From contig JADGJT010000236.1 of NCBI GenBank assembly GCA_027604005.1, positions 4,404 through 36,475 of the forward strand: 32,072 nt of DNA, in the 5' to 3' direction. This DNA comes from Dinochytrium kinnereticum (taxonomy: Eukaryota; Chytridiomycota; Chytridiomycetes; Chytridiales; Chytridiaceae). Position numbers and translations under genes: made by a program. Positions 1 through 11,072 of the stretch are shown in pieces; within the stretch, counting starts at the first letter, position 1; every line of letters begins with the position of its first letter. Below the pieces are notes generated by a model, which did no database searches, was not told where the DNA came from, and worked only from the letters and a program-made list of their open reading frames with translations.

Positions 1-3000
1 CCACCCCCCACCCCTCCCTGGACCTGCTGCTGCATAAGTTGAGTCTGCAACCACCCCATCTGCTGATCCTGCTGTCTCATCCTCAACTGAGCCATCTCCT
101 GCTGCTGATTCTGCTGCGACGTCAAGATCTGCGCCAACAACAAAGTCTGTGAAGCGTCTCCCGCACCCGTCACAGGATTCGTTGCCACTACACCATTAAC
201 TGCCGTACCAGAATGTCTCTTCGACCCTTTCCTTGTCTTCTTCCTGCTCCGAGGCGGGGATAACAAATCAGTTTCATCCTCCTCATCAGGGGTCACAGAG
301 GCTGGTGAGGCAGTATCAAACTCCTCCTCACTCTTCCTTCCCTTCCGTCTCCTCCTCCTATCTCTTCGCTTCCTACTCTCAACCCGGTCAGCCTCAGCCT
401 GAGCCTCCACAGCAGCAATACGTCTTCTAGCCTCCTCAATGCCTCTCATCTCTGCGTTGCTCCTCTCATTCACCTCCACTCTCGAATCACCGCAATCTCT
501 ATCCACGCTAAGATTATCTTCAACTGCAGTCGACGCAGCAGCGGTAGCAATGTCTGCCCGCTTACCCGCCGAGTCATGAAGTCCATCGTCGGATGGTCGG
601 CGGGGTCGTTTATCCGCAAAGGTCGAAGACGCCGTAGCTTCATCAACACCCGACCAAGGAGATGGCGGGGGAGGTTTGGAAGCATACTTTCCAGATGACG
701 AAGAAGGTGAAGTTTTAAAAGATTCAGGAGAAGGTGGGTGAAGGTTAAGTCTAAAAGGTGCAGGAGAAGAGGTGGCAGATGAAGCAGAAGAGGAACCAAG
801 TCGCTGCTCTATCTCAGCTTTGGCGCGTCCAAACGCCTCCTTAACCTCCTTAGATCGGAACCCCTTAAACTCTCCTGTTGAAGGAGCCAAGCCGCTATTC
901 TGTCCAGTCGCAAATACCGACTTCTCCGACTCATCTTGTTTTGAACTCCATCCCGTTTTCCTCTCTCCAGTCCCAGCACTATCCGCAGAATTAGGTCTTA
1001 TGCTCGACCCATCTTTGGAAGAAGAGGCAACGGTCGCACCAGCGGACGACCATCTTTTGGACTGCTCAGTTTCTCTCTTCTCAGTAACCTCTAACTCCTT
1101 TCTCAAACTCCGTTCAACCTTGGTCGAAGTCTTCGTCGACGTTTTATCATCAGCCATGGCCCTAAACCTACCCAAAGCCTGATTAAACGACGGGCTGCCA
1201 ATCTCCTCCTCTCTCCTCTCCCGAGAAGGGGGCGAAGATCGCGTCCTAGGAGACCTACCACCCCGATCCTCATCACTCGATAAAGAGCACCTGGAAGATC
1301 TGGAAGAGGACCTCGCACGATGAACAGGCTTCACTGGTGTCGCTTGTTGAGCAGAAGCCCTTGTTGAAGATCCACCAAAAGTGGCAGCTATGGACAAAAC
1401 TTTCCGTCCTCGGCTATCACCTTCATTAGCGGGTGAAGTTTCCGGTGGTAGAGATCGATTTGAAGTCGCAGAAGAAACTCGTGACCGTTCACCTGCCACA
1501 GCGTCAAAGTTGGAGGCTGACGAGTTTCGAATCTTATCAAAGGCCTCCTGGAAACTCATGAATCCTTTCTTGGTAGCGGAACGAGCCGGTGTCGGCGGAG
1601 ATAGGGAAGCAGTAACGACTTGTGTGGATGTATTAGAGGATCGGTAAGGTTGTGCCACAGGTGCCTTTGCATTCTGATGTTGAAGTTGATTCTGATAATG
1701 AGAAGGAGGCCCAGGCCTTTTCACAGCTGCTGCCGTAGCAACGGACTCTACTTCCTCCCGCTCCAGGAAAAAGTGGTTTCGAGTTCGAGGCTCAGGCCTT
1801 ACTCCATCATCAATCAGAGTCGTAGATCCATGAGAAGCGGAAGGGGCCACCTGAGACTGCGCTGAAGATCCGGCGTAAGGTTGTTTTCCCACGGTTCCAT
1901 GTCCAATCGAAGAAAACGCGCCAACGAGCCTCTCAACAACACCACCACCGCCACCGGATAACGGTTGCTGGTAATGGTGGTGATGAGAAGCTGCCGGCTG
2001 TAGGAAAGCCAAATCACTTGTGGTCGGTCGCTGCGACGAATAGAAAGAGTCACCGGCGTCAGGGTGAGAAGGACCCTCAGATTGCGATGCATAAACTATA
2101 TTACCGACATGCTGTTGTTGTTGCCGAGACTTTCCACTATTCGAAGAATAAGTCGCTGAGGCAGAGGCCGGCCGCCTTCCCTTAGGTTCAGAAGGAGGTG
2201 AAACAATCTTGACTGGATAAGGGTCCGACACGTCCGTCTCCCGATGGGCTTGGCTGAGCGGCGGGGCTGGAACAGATCTGGACCGCTGCTGTCTGGCACC
2301 AAGATCAGAACCCCTCACGAAAGGCTCTGCAGCAGCATTTTCGTGCTCGAAATCGTCACGCTCCCATGCCGCCCCAGTCTGGGCGGCGGCCGTTGTCAAG
2401 GACGTCAGGCTACCACTTCGCCCCCGCACACGGTTTCCGCTTCCCCCCTTCCAAGCCGATGAGAAAACGTATCCATCGTTGCCCAGAAAGGAATCTTGAA
2501 GGCGTTGATGATGATGATGGTGGTGGTGTTCTACTGCTCTCACTCTACAATCGGTTTCCTCCAGCAGAGCAATCCTAGCAATCTCCGCATCTCTGCGCCT
2601 TACAGCACGCTCCCCCAAATGTGTTTTTGAGTGCTGGTACTCTTCAAGGTAGCGGTGATGCATATCTCGGTGCGCCTGGGCCAAGGAAAAGGTTGTAACA
2701 GTCTCAATGGAAGAAGCCAGGGCACCCAATCCATCATGAGAGGTGACAGCCTGGGAAGCTATGCGACGAAAATGACCATGGAGGACGTCCAGGGAGGCTG
2801 CTGGGTCAGTGACGGACTTCGAGGGGTCAGATGGAAAACCTGAAGATTGAAAGAGTTAGATCAAATAGGTTTTGGTTCGTTCGGGGTTATCGTTTGTCGA
2901 AACACCTACCATGCATCCCCAAGCACTCATCGAGTTCCTTCCACTCCAAACTCCCACTTGCCCAGGCAGCCCTCAATGTCAGCAGGGCTGCTTTAGTCCT

Positions 3001-3285
3001 AATCACAGCTTCTTCCCTAGTCAATCCTGAATCCGACGCAATGTGCGGTATGGGGAACACATCTCTCACAGCTGCAAGCTCTTCTGGTGCGGGTGAGAGA
3101 GTGACGGAAAGATATGCCAGGTGGCCACCACCAGTTGAATTCTTTGACCTTGAAAAGTTCTGCTGGGACGAAGGCTGTTGATGGTGGTGGTGAAGTTGGT
3201 TTTGACCATAAGGGATTGAAGGAAGCGGATGCCCCTGCCGAGAAGTTGAAGATTGATAATGCTGATGATGCTGATGGGATGTCAT
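1..3285 (-). CDS. Large disordered Gln/His/Ser-rich protein, C-terminus cut by window edge
   Basis: I do not recognise the family. Two exons read without a stop: 2910-3285 and 2839 down to 1, joined over a 70-bp intron (2840-2909; donor GTAGGT, acceptor CTTCAG) in phase 1. About 1070 residues are visible and the frame is still open at base 1. The start ATG has A at -3. Residues 1-45 are His/Gln-rich. Residues 50-125 look helical and ordered. The next ~90 residues are charged and probably coiled-coil, ending in a run of eight His (about 2512-2535). The rest is Ser/Pro/Arg-rich and disordered, with a basic stretch RRRRRKGRK near 310-350 that could be a nuclear signal, an acidic DEEDE patch, and a Gln-rich tail at the edge. 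A nuclear or scaffold role is inference only. That it is coding rests on ~2.8 kb of stop-free frame plus a clean intron. Confidence 0.8.
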
Positions 3286-3305
3286 GCTTGCTGGTGATAG
3301 TACAT
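3282..3305 (-). promoter_or_regulatory. Seven-codon upstream ORF overlapping the start codon as ATGA
   Basis: On the minus strand, ATG at 3305-3303 opens a 7-codon ORF (MYYHQQA) whose TGA (3284-3282) overlaps the ATG of the large disordered protein (3285-3283). If the transcript starts upstream of 3305, ribosomes would finish the small ORF exactly at the main start. Such overlaps can allow termination-reinitiation or dampen translation. Use in vivo is inference, because the transcription start is unknown. Confidence 0.3.
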
Positions 3306-5030
3306 ATGAGCACCTGTAGTGAGTCCGGTGGTCAACAGATAGGAGGGAAAATCCAGATGCCCCAAAAGCGGACGAAAGAGGAGCTCAAAACGGACGCTAA
3401 AAGGTCGCAGAAAACGCAGTAAAGACAGATAATAGAAACGTCGCAAGAATGAAGGTCCAACGCAGAGTAATGAAAGTCCACAGGCAAAGATCCAGCTAGC
3501 CAGCGCTCTTGAGGAGGAAACAAGTAGAGGTCCACGCAGCCGCAATAGAATCAAAGTCCAATCAATTACTCAATCACTGAATGGGGCCAGCGTCGCAACA
3601 GACAACGCAATCCAAATCGGCAAGTGCTGGAGACGGAAGGAATGAATGACTGCCTCAAGACCGACGGGATGGATGCACAGCTGGTATCCGCTGAGACGTC
3701 CCTTAGAACACCTTTTTTTTTTTCCCTTTTTTTTTTTTTGTGCAATTAGGCTTGCGCCATCTGCGCCAGACAAAGACGTATGGCAGGGTTACGGTGCCAA
3801 GGAACAACAATGAGGGTCAACAGGGAGGGGCTGAAGGCAAGGAAGATGTGGGCCATCACGCGCATACAGAGAGAGCTTGGACTGTGGCCAGTGTGAAGGA
3901 GGGGGCAGGCAGAATGGGGATCGAGGGCGGGGAAGAACAGAACAGCAGGAGTTTCGGGACAGCGTAGGAGGGAGATGCGTTGGTGATGGAAAATACTTTG
4001 TGGAAGTATCAGTGAAGGCTGAGAACGGATCAGAAGAATGTTAAGTAGACATCCAAAAATAGCTCCTTAGCAAAACGCAACCAACCCTTTTCAATAACAG
4101 CACCGAACGTTGCCCAGTCAATGTAAAACAATCCCGGCTGGCGTTTGTTTTTTTCTTGGAGGCGCTATTCACAAGGAAACACCTGATGCCGCCCAACCAA
4201 ACTTCGCGTGTCAAAACATTGATCTTGCAGCTCAATTCCAACCACTTTATCTCCACCATCTTCAGAAGAGACCACCCCGACCCTGACACTGGACGTTGAA
4301 GATCAACTTGGGACAAAGCTCACGCAATAAACCAAACTAGAAGCACCACCAAAACCCCCACTCACCTACCTCACTTCCCTCCCTTACCGTCTTGGCAAAG
4401 ACCACAGGCTTCGCGAAAGGGATTGCTAGTTGTAGAGGCGGTAGACCCCATCAGACCCTCTCATAACCCACCTGCGTTTCTCTTTCCCGGTGTGTGAGAG
4501 AGAATCGGGTCTGTGAGCTAACAATCTTCCCTCCACCACCCCCAAACATCCACACTCCGTCTGAGCATAAAAGCCCACAGCACCATCAACCACTCTTCTA
4601 TCTCTTGTTTTTTCGTTTTTTCTTCTTTTCTTTTCAAATCCTTGCCCCTCTGTCCCCTCAACAACATCAAACCCTTCAACCCACATCCTCAAGGGCGCTA
4701 AACCAGTGGCGTCCGAACACTGAACACAACTTTCAAGGTGAGTTGAAACCACAACGACTGGTAGACGGTAGAAACCTCCCTACTGGTACCACACACACCT
4801 GCCCACGCTCATCTCTGATTGGTACGGCTGTGCTGAGGGTAGAAACTGAATTCAGTGGGAAGGATGGGAAAATTTAGACTTTCAAACTGGGACGGTTTCA
4901 ACTGGCCCCCTTCTTTCTCTCTTCTCACCGCCCCACTTTGATCCATCAAGACGGACTCCTGCGGCACCCAACCCGCCAACCACAGGCCCTTCCACCCACT
5001 CACCCCCTTCATCTGATCATTTGCCCACGG

Positions 5031-5298
5031 GTAAGTGACGGACACATGGATGGGAATGGAGGATGCATGCTGGCTTGCTTGCCTGCTTGTTTGCTTTGGC
5101 GTACTCACACTTTGACACAATGCTCTATGCATGCATGCATGTATCCCTGAACTCTGCTCTTTGGATTCATTACTCATCTGAAGGCATGGTCAGTGCATGC
5201 ATGCACTCGATCAGACACCGTCATTTCTCCTTTCCAATGAACCATGATCCCTGCCCACTTCACCCAGCTAACCCTCTCATTCTGGATTTTACCACTAG
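5031..5298 (+). other. Probable 5'-UTR intron of the Pus1-like gene
   Basis: A strong donor GTAAGT sits at 5031 and a matching acceptor CACTAG ends at 5298, with a GCTAAC branch-like site about 30 bases upstream. Removing this 268-bp stretch deletes a cluster of upstream ATGs (including those in the ATGCATGC repeats). It leaves a short CA/CT-rich leader (5299-5359) without an ATG before the start at 5360. Inferred from splice signals only. Confidence 0.4.
5129..5206. repeat. ATGC-type palindromic simple repeats
   Basis: Two clusters of alternating ATGC units, near 5127-5143 and 5194-5206, both self-complementary. They lie inside the proposed 5'-UTR intron. A related run of GCTTGCTTGCCTGCTT lies at about 5073-5088. 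Confidence 0.6.
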
Positions 5299-5359
5299 AC
5301 TTTCCCACACACCACCTCGCCACCTCACCAACGCTTTTTCGCAAGCATCTTACTTTGAT

Positions 5360-7619
5360 ATGCCTTCTGCACCCGCCGCCGTCCACTCTTCGGGACCTGC
5401 CGGTGTCGCTCACAGGGTCGCTGTCTGTTTTGGATACAATGGTGCCTCATTTAACGGGCTGGAAAGGTAAGATATCGTTACCTTCTTCCCTTCTCTTACA
5501 TTCCTTTCTGCAATGGTTGATGCCATTCTCCTAAAATCTTCTGCTTTCATTAATTTTAGGAACAAGGGAGGGCGTACTATCGAAGGAGAGATACTGAATG
5601 CTATTGCCACCCTCACTGGCCAGTCTGATTCTGCCTCCAAAGTCACTGTAAGTTGGCACCCTATTTTGATTGAAATGACTAGCATTCCTAATCATTCATA
5701 ATGCTGCTGAATGATCACAGCTCGTCAACATTTCGAGAGCATCCACCACTGAGGAAGGCGAACACGCTGCCCGTCAAGTCATTTCTCTAGAGATAAGTCG
5801 AGCTCCTGCAACCCTGCTTCCAAACCTTGACAAAGGTTTCCTTTTGCATTCAAAGCTAACATCCTGCCTTCCATTTGGGGCTGCTTTTCCCTCCATTTTC
5901 TTTGCGAATGGGATAGCACATTATCGGCCAATCCGTTCAGATTCCCACACCCGATGCCTTGAACGCCATTCTTCCCGAGTCTATTCGTGTCTTCAAAATT
6001 GCCACTCCATCCGAGGGCTTCTCTGCTCGCAGGACGTGCGATGCCAGAACTTACGAGTACTTGATTCCTGTAAGCTTGCTTTTCTGATCGCCCTTTTGTT
6101 CTTTGATGTCCTTTAAAATATACTAACCTTTTTTTTTCTCTCTATCAGACCTATGTCTTCTCTACCCCTCCGCCCCACACCGGCTATGCCTACCAGTACC
6201 AGCCTGACATGTCTCGTGAGGAGCTCGATGCTCTTTACCCGCAGTCTGATGGACCGACTGGGAAGCTCTTCACCACTATGAAGCGAGGTGCGGGTGGCAA
6301 CACTTTACGCAGGGGCACAAAAGGCGCTCCCTCAAACAACAGACCGACGACCGGGTCACGGCCTGAGACTCTCCCTTCGCCACCCGACAGCCCGAGCTTT
6401 GAGGCTGGCTCGGCACCGCAATCTACCAACCCTTTCTCAAGGTTCTTTGAGACCATTACCAGAGGTGTGTTTTTGCAGCGTCCTTTGCTTTTTGACACTC
6501 AATTCGTATTTTATGTAACTTAGCCTTCTTCCTTTTTTTTTCTTTTTTTTTTCTCAGGTCGCAGCAAGAGCAAGAACGAGAAGGATGGTGCTAAGCCGTC
6601 CATTTCCAACGTTACGGCTACTTCTGGTGATTCCAAGGGTACCCGTTCCCGCTCTGCCCCCGCTCCTGCCCACCGCGCCACCTCCACTACCAACCTTGTG
6701 GATAGCAAAGGCAATGGCGGCTTCTACGGTCACGCTGGTTGGGACAACGGTGCTTCATCCTCGTCTTCTTCATCTGAGGACGAGACCCCCAAGTACTACG
6801 ACCCTATTGACATCCCTGTCCCGACGGAGGAGCAGCTGAGCATTAAGAGGAGATTTAGGATCACCCCGGAACAAGTTGATATGTTGAGGCACATTGGTGC
6901 CATTTATAGGGGAACTCACAACTTCCATAACTACATCCCTGGCGCGAGCTACGACGATGAGAGGTGTTACATGAGAATTCTGAGCGTTGAGGTTGGTCCC
7001 TTCCGTAAATCGTTCGTTTCAATCTGACTTCTTTTTCGGAAAACATAGCTTTCCGACCCCGAGGTCCATTTTGGCATGGAATGGATCCGAGTGAAGATCC
7101 AGGCCAAGGCGTTTGCCCGCTTCCAGATCCGCAGGATGCTCGCCATGATGATCCTCGTTGTCCGAACGAATACCCCCCGTTCCATCGTTGCCAACTCCTT
7201 CGGGTTCGCCCAGGTGGACTTGCCAGAGGCGCCTGCGATTGGATTAATCTGTGACGAGCCTTTTTACCTTGAGTACAACGCAAATGTGAACTTAGCTGAA
7301 AAAGCCAGGGTTGACTTCAAGAGCGATAAGGTGGGTGATATATTTTCTTGTGTGCTGTGGTTACCGCTTCTTTCTTGTGGTTCTTATTACTATCTTCTTT
7401 TTTTCTGCTCAGGTGGAGGTTGAGCGATTCCGCAAGTCCCAGATTCACGACTGGGTGTTCAGGGAGGAGCAGGAATACATGTACTTTGATGCTTGGCTTA
7501 GGTCGATTGACAGGTTCGCCTTCCTCTACCACTTCTTCTTGAACTCGAGGGGGTTAATTCAACCCAGGAAGGCGTACCTGAAGAACACTGGGGAGCATGC
7601 TATGCCAGTTATGGCGTAA
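5360..7619 (+). CDS. Pus1/TruA-family tRNA pseudouridine synthase-like protein, altered active site
   Basis: Exons read as 5360-5466, 5560-5647, 5721-~5835, 5941-6069, 6149-6464, 6558-6991, 7049-7330, 7413-7619; about 560 residues. The family isomerises uridines in tRNA and some other RNAs. Family marks seen: the early GYNGASFNG and RTIEGE blocks, HAARQVISLEI, LPESIRVFKI, CDARTYEYLIP, GTHNFHNY, and a C-terminal block KAFARFQIRRML where family members bind substrate. Between the catalytic halves is a Ser/Pro-rich insert of ~130 residues (6200-6800). Two oddities: the family's R-T-D catalytic triplet reads T74-T75-E76 (ACC ACT GAG), so the catalytic Asp is replaced by Glu. Also, every GT donor in or just after exon 3 leaves a phase mismatch with exon 4. 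A TACTAAC branch site is at 6121. It may be an inactive paralogue, a diverged enzyme, or affected by a sequence error. No mitochondrial presequence is evident from this start. Confidence 0.85.
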
Positions 7620-8060
7620 AATTATCTTTTCGTCTGTTTGGTTTTGTTTTTATGTTCATGTCATGTTGGGTGTTATTCCCCTTTGTCGTTTTTCTTGGAG
7701 GGTGGCAAAGGAGGATAGAGGGGAGGGAGACTGGGACGTTTAATTTTTTTTCTTCTCTTCTTCACGGGAAATTTTTGGGCAGTCGTTTATTTGTTATTTG
7801 ATTTTGCATTGGTACCCCTTTTTAGATTGTTATGCTTTACGCTGGGTTTTTTTTCGTCTTGCATTTTTCTTTTTTTTTATCTCTGTTGCTACTCATATTT
7901 CTTGTTGATTTGCATCATGCACGAGTGCGATCCATTTCTTGCTTTTTTTTGTACCCTCGTTGTCTTCATGGCCTTTTTTTTCTTTTCAAGTAATATTTTA
8001 TGGAATGATGAACGTGATGGTGCCTTCTTTTTTTCTTTTCCTTTCTTGGGCTTGGATGTT
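7620..8060. other. Convergent 3' intergenic region
   Basis: T-rich sequence between the 3' ends of the Pus1-like gene (+) and the MDR gene (-). It has many poly-T runs on the plus strand and no gene. I see no canonical AATAAA on the plus strand. Confidence 0.6.
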
Positions 8061-10316
8061 TTAGAGTTTGCTTGACCCTCCGATGCGAAGAACGAGTTTA
8101 CCAAACTGCTTGCTTGTCCTAAACATTTAAAACAAAGGATTTTAAACGCCAACGTCAGTAATCAGAACCGCTGAAAATCAAATCAAAACTCGCACCTCAT
8201 GGTCTCAAAAGCATGTTCATACTCCTCCAGCTCATAGACACCAGACACGATGGGACGAATCTTCTTTTCCTCCACAAAGGAAATCATGTCAGCGAATTCG
8301 CGCTTTTTTTTTTTTTTCGGTATCCCAGATTGATTAGTGGAGGTTGAGCAAGGGTGATAAGGGAGGTGGGGAGGGGTTTTGGATTGTTCGTTTTTTTTTT
8401 TTGATATTCTACCTCGTTTCCCATTGTACAGCCTCGAATGTCGATATGCTTTAGAAAGAGGTTTGGAAGGACGAGTTCGGTTTTGGAGCCGGATGTTGCG
8501 CCGTAGCTTGAGATGATGCCTATTTTTTGTTTTTGTTGTTTTGGGGAGGGGGAGGGTAAAGAGAACAAGAGAAAAAATATTGGTACGAAAGTGAGGAACG
8601 CAAAGTTGGTTGCAGAATAAAAAAAGAGAGAGAGAGATAAAGAAAGAAAAAAAAGTGATACACGGGGGGTTTTAATTTCAGGAAACTAAACTAGAGCATG
8701 TGCTTCACCACTGACCGCACCAACATATGAAGGGAAAAAAAAAGAAAAGAAGAGAAGGGGGAAAAAACAAAAAAAAAAAACCAAAAAACAACACACTAAC
8801 CTCCAGCCTTCAAAACCCTCAAAAACCCCGCAAACCCCATCCCACCCGCCCCATCTACAACAACATCCACCTTCTCCTTGCCCCCCAAAATCTCCTCAAC
8901 TCTCTTTATCCAAGCCTCATCCCGATAATCAACACCACCAACAGCACCCATTTCAACTGCTTTCAAGATCTTGGCGGGATCAGAGCTGGTGACAATTGCT
9001 TTAGATCCTGATGCGATGGCGAATTGGAGGGCGAAGAGGGCCACGCCGCCGCCTGTTTTTTGTTTGTTTTTTTTTAAGATTCGATTTTGCCACCACAATA
9101 ACAAAAACAATTGGTGAGAGATGGGTCAGGGTGGTTTTCTTTTTTCACCTATTCCGGAGATTAGAACTGTTTGGTGAGGCTTCAGTTCGCCTTTCGAGAA
9201 GATTGCTCTAGGGGGGGGGAGGGGGGAAAGTATCAGTTAGTTGATGTCTGTTTAACGTGGGGATCAGAAAAACCTCCAAGCTGTCAATCCAGCCAGTGGG
9301 AGCGCGGCGGCTTCTTCGAAAGATAGGTGTGAAGGGATTCGATGGAGCAGGTGCTCGCGAACAATAATGTATTCGCAAAACGTACCTGATAAAGAAGGGA
9401 GGGGGAAAAAAGAGTAAATGGGTTTGAATGCTCAGATTTAGTATGTAGCTCGCGTGGGGTTGGTGTTGTAAATTTTATCTAAATAAAAGGGACGGTGTGG
9501 AAGAAAAGGGAGGAATGACGCATCGAAAGGATGGAGGGTGGCAGCAATAATGAGATTTAAAAACGCGACCTGAACTCCCGCATCCGATGACATAACTAAC
9601 AGCCTTCTTCCTTATCAAGAACAGGTGTCAGGACCATCACCGCTGTCGCCATCGAGACTTTGAACAAAAACTTGCCCACTTCGCGTCAAGGACAAAAACC
9701 TCATCCGCATTAAACACGTTCTCTTCCATCCATCAAATAGAACTCCACTTCCCTCCCGTAAAAACACAACCGAAAAACAAAAGCATGAATTTACTCACCA
9801 GGAAACGGCAACAACCCCATGATCCCATACTCCCTGGGCACCTCCGGAGCCCTCACGTCCTCCTTCCAATTACAAGAAGGGTTGATAAGCACCCTTGCCC
9901 CAACCTCAAATTTCTTTGACGGTCCAACGACGACACCAGACCCATCTGATCCAAGGATGGAGTCTGCAATGATGTTTGGGTACAATCCCTATATTGACTC
10001 AATGATCAATGGTCTTCGCAGTTTAAACAAAACAAACAATAACATGGTGAAGATGGGACTCTTATCATGGGAACCAAAGTTCGGGAAGGCGGTGAGCCCT
10101 TTTCACTCGATTTCCTTCACCACCAACCTGTCGAATGAACACATCCCGATGGTTCAAAGCTGCGGCTCTCATCTGCACCAGTACATACCCATCCGGTACA
10201 TCTTTCGGTACATCAACAGTCTGCAGTTCAACCTTGTCGAATCTGTCTCCTCCAGGTTTGGTTTTGACGGACGGTGGGTGAAGGATGAGGGCTTTCTGGG
10301 TTCGTGGGGTGGACAT
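8061..10316 (-). CDS. Quinone oxidoreductase-type MDR dehydrogenase (YogA-like)
   Basis: Eight exons join in frame: 10316-10128, 9988-9799, 9385-9274, 9207-9149, 9052-8801, 8519-8413, 8302-8196, 8118-8061, giving 357 residues, the usual length. It is a medium-chain NAD(P)H-dependent reductase with an N-terminal GroES-like fold and a Rossmann domain. Seen: AALNHRDVFIRQGLYP, LGSDGSGVVV, EEAAALPLAGLTAWRAIF, the nucleotide-binding ISGIGGGVALFALQFA, a VTSS strand end, DVVVDGAGG, and the terminal QFGKLVLRI. The catalytic zinc Cys of alcohol dehydrogenases is replaced by the NHRD motif, so a zinc-free quinone/enone reductase is more likely; the substrate is unknown. The smallest exon is 59 bp. The last intron (8119-8195) has a TACTGAC branch site and is needed to reach the family C-terminus. 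Start: ATG 10316 has A at -3; an in-frame ATG at 10337 would add 7 residues with a weaker context. Confidence 0.92.
9386..9798 (-). other. Unusually long intron 2 of the MDR gene
   Basis: This intron is 413 bp, while the other six in the gene are 66-281 bp. Its donor is GTGAGT and its acceptor TATCAG. I found no snoRNA box pairs or ORF of note in it. Splicing across it restores the family sequence FPG-TFCEY. Confidence 0.75.
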
Positions 10317-11072
10317 GCTTTTGGTGTGAAATGTCATGTACAAGACCGAATTAGCCGAGGACAACAGTCTCTTTCTAACTTATTATTAATTCACGGTTCG
10401 CACTAATCCATCAACAGACGCGAATGAATGCATCGACACCAATCCAAACCACAACACAAATCAGACATAAGAACAACAAAACCATCGACACGCAAAACAT
10501 ACTACAAAAGCACTACGCGAATACGACCTCTTATTGAAGGAGGAGACAAGAAAAAAAAAAACAAAACAGCAAACTGATAACTGATAACCGAACAAGCCAA
10601 AATGCAAGGAAAAGAAGAAACCGAAGCGAAACCGCGAAAAGGGGGCCTGAACGAAAAGAATTGCGGGATACGGGGAACCGAAAGGAAAAATCTTGAGGAA
10701 AATAAGGGATCGGTGCAAACAAAACAACTGCGACTACAACGGGATGCGAAGGGCTCAAAGGAAACAAGGATGGGTACTGACGTTAAAACATAATAAAGGG
10801 AAGTTGGACCCCCAGCAAATGAAGCAACGTACAAAAAGGAGGAGAATACCTTGGACCATCAAAGATCCATATAATTGGAAGAAAAGAAACGAATGGGTAC
10901 TGCAAGAAAAAGAAAAAAAGGAACACGAAACCGACATAACGGCGAAATAAAGAAGTAGAGAATAAGACTGGTGTCAAAAGAGCGACACGAGGGGAGAAAC
11001 GCAACAAACAATCCCCTTATAATGAAAAGAAATAGATAAAGGGAAGAAAAGAGCCGTTATCAGTCGACTACT
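10317..11072. other. Intergenic region upstream of the MDR gene
   Basis: A 756-bp stretch between the MDR start and the 3' end of the LysM-CAP gene. It is purine-rich on the plus strand (10540-11060), so pyrimidine-rich on the coding strand of the MDR gene, as in fungal promoters. The open frames on both strands are compositional artefacts of this strand bias. Confidence 0.6.

Larger units (their letters stand above)
3286..5359. other. Divergent intergenic region / promoters and leaders
   Basis: No convincing gene. It lies between the minus-strand disordered-protein gene and the plus-strand Pus1-like gene. It holds poly-T runs (about 3711-3740), a strongly pyrimidine-rich tract (4600-4690) of the kind seen at fungal promoters, and ATGC-type repeats near 5129-5206. 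The open frames here have composition unlike the real exons and no recognisable domain. Confidence 0.6.

Noticed and set aside
4041..4316. 91-residue minus-strand open frame
   Set aside because: No homology I recognise and no supporting exon or splice signals nearby; a chance ORF is more likely.
4494..4877. 127-residue plus-strand open frame
   Set aside because: Made of Pro/Phe runs from pyrimidine-rich promoter-like sequence; no domain or splice support.
8191..8200. MDR gene ending at the TGA just after 8196
   Set aside because: Splicing the 77-bp intron 8119-8195 instead gives the conserved QFGKLVLRI C-terminus in frame.
10461..10834. Overlapping minus-strand Phe/Ser-rich frames
   Set aside because: They arise from purine/pyrimidine strand bias upstream of the MDR gene; several frames are open at once.
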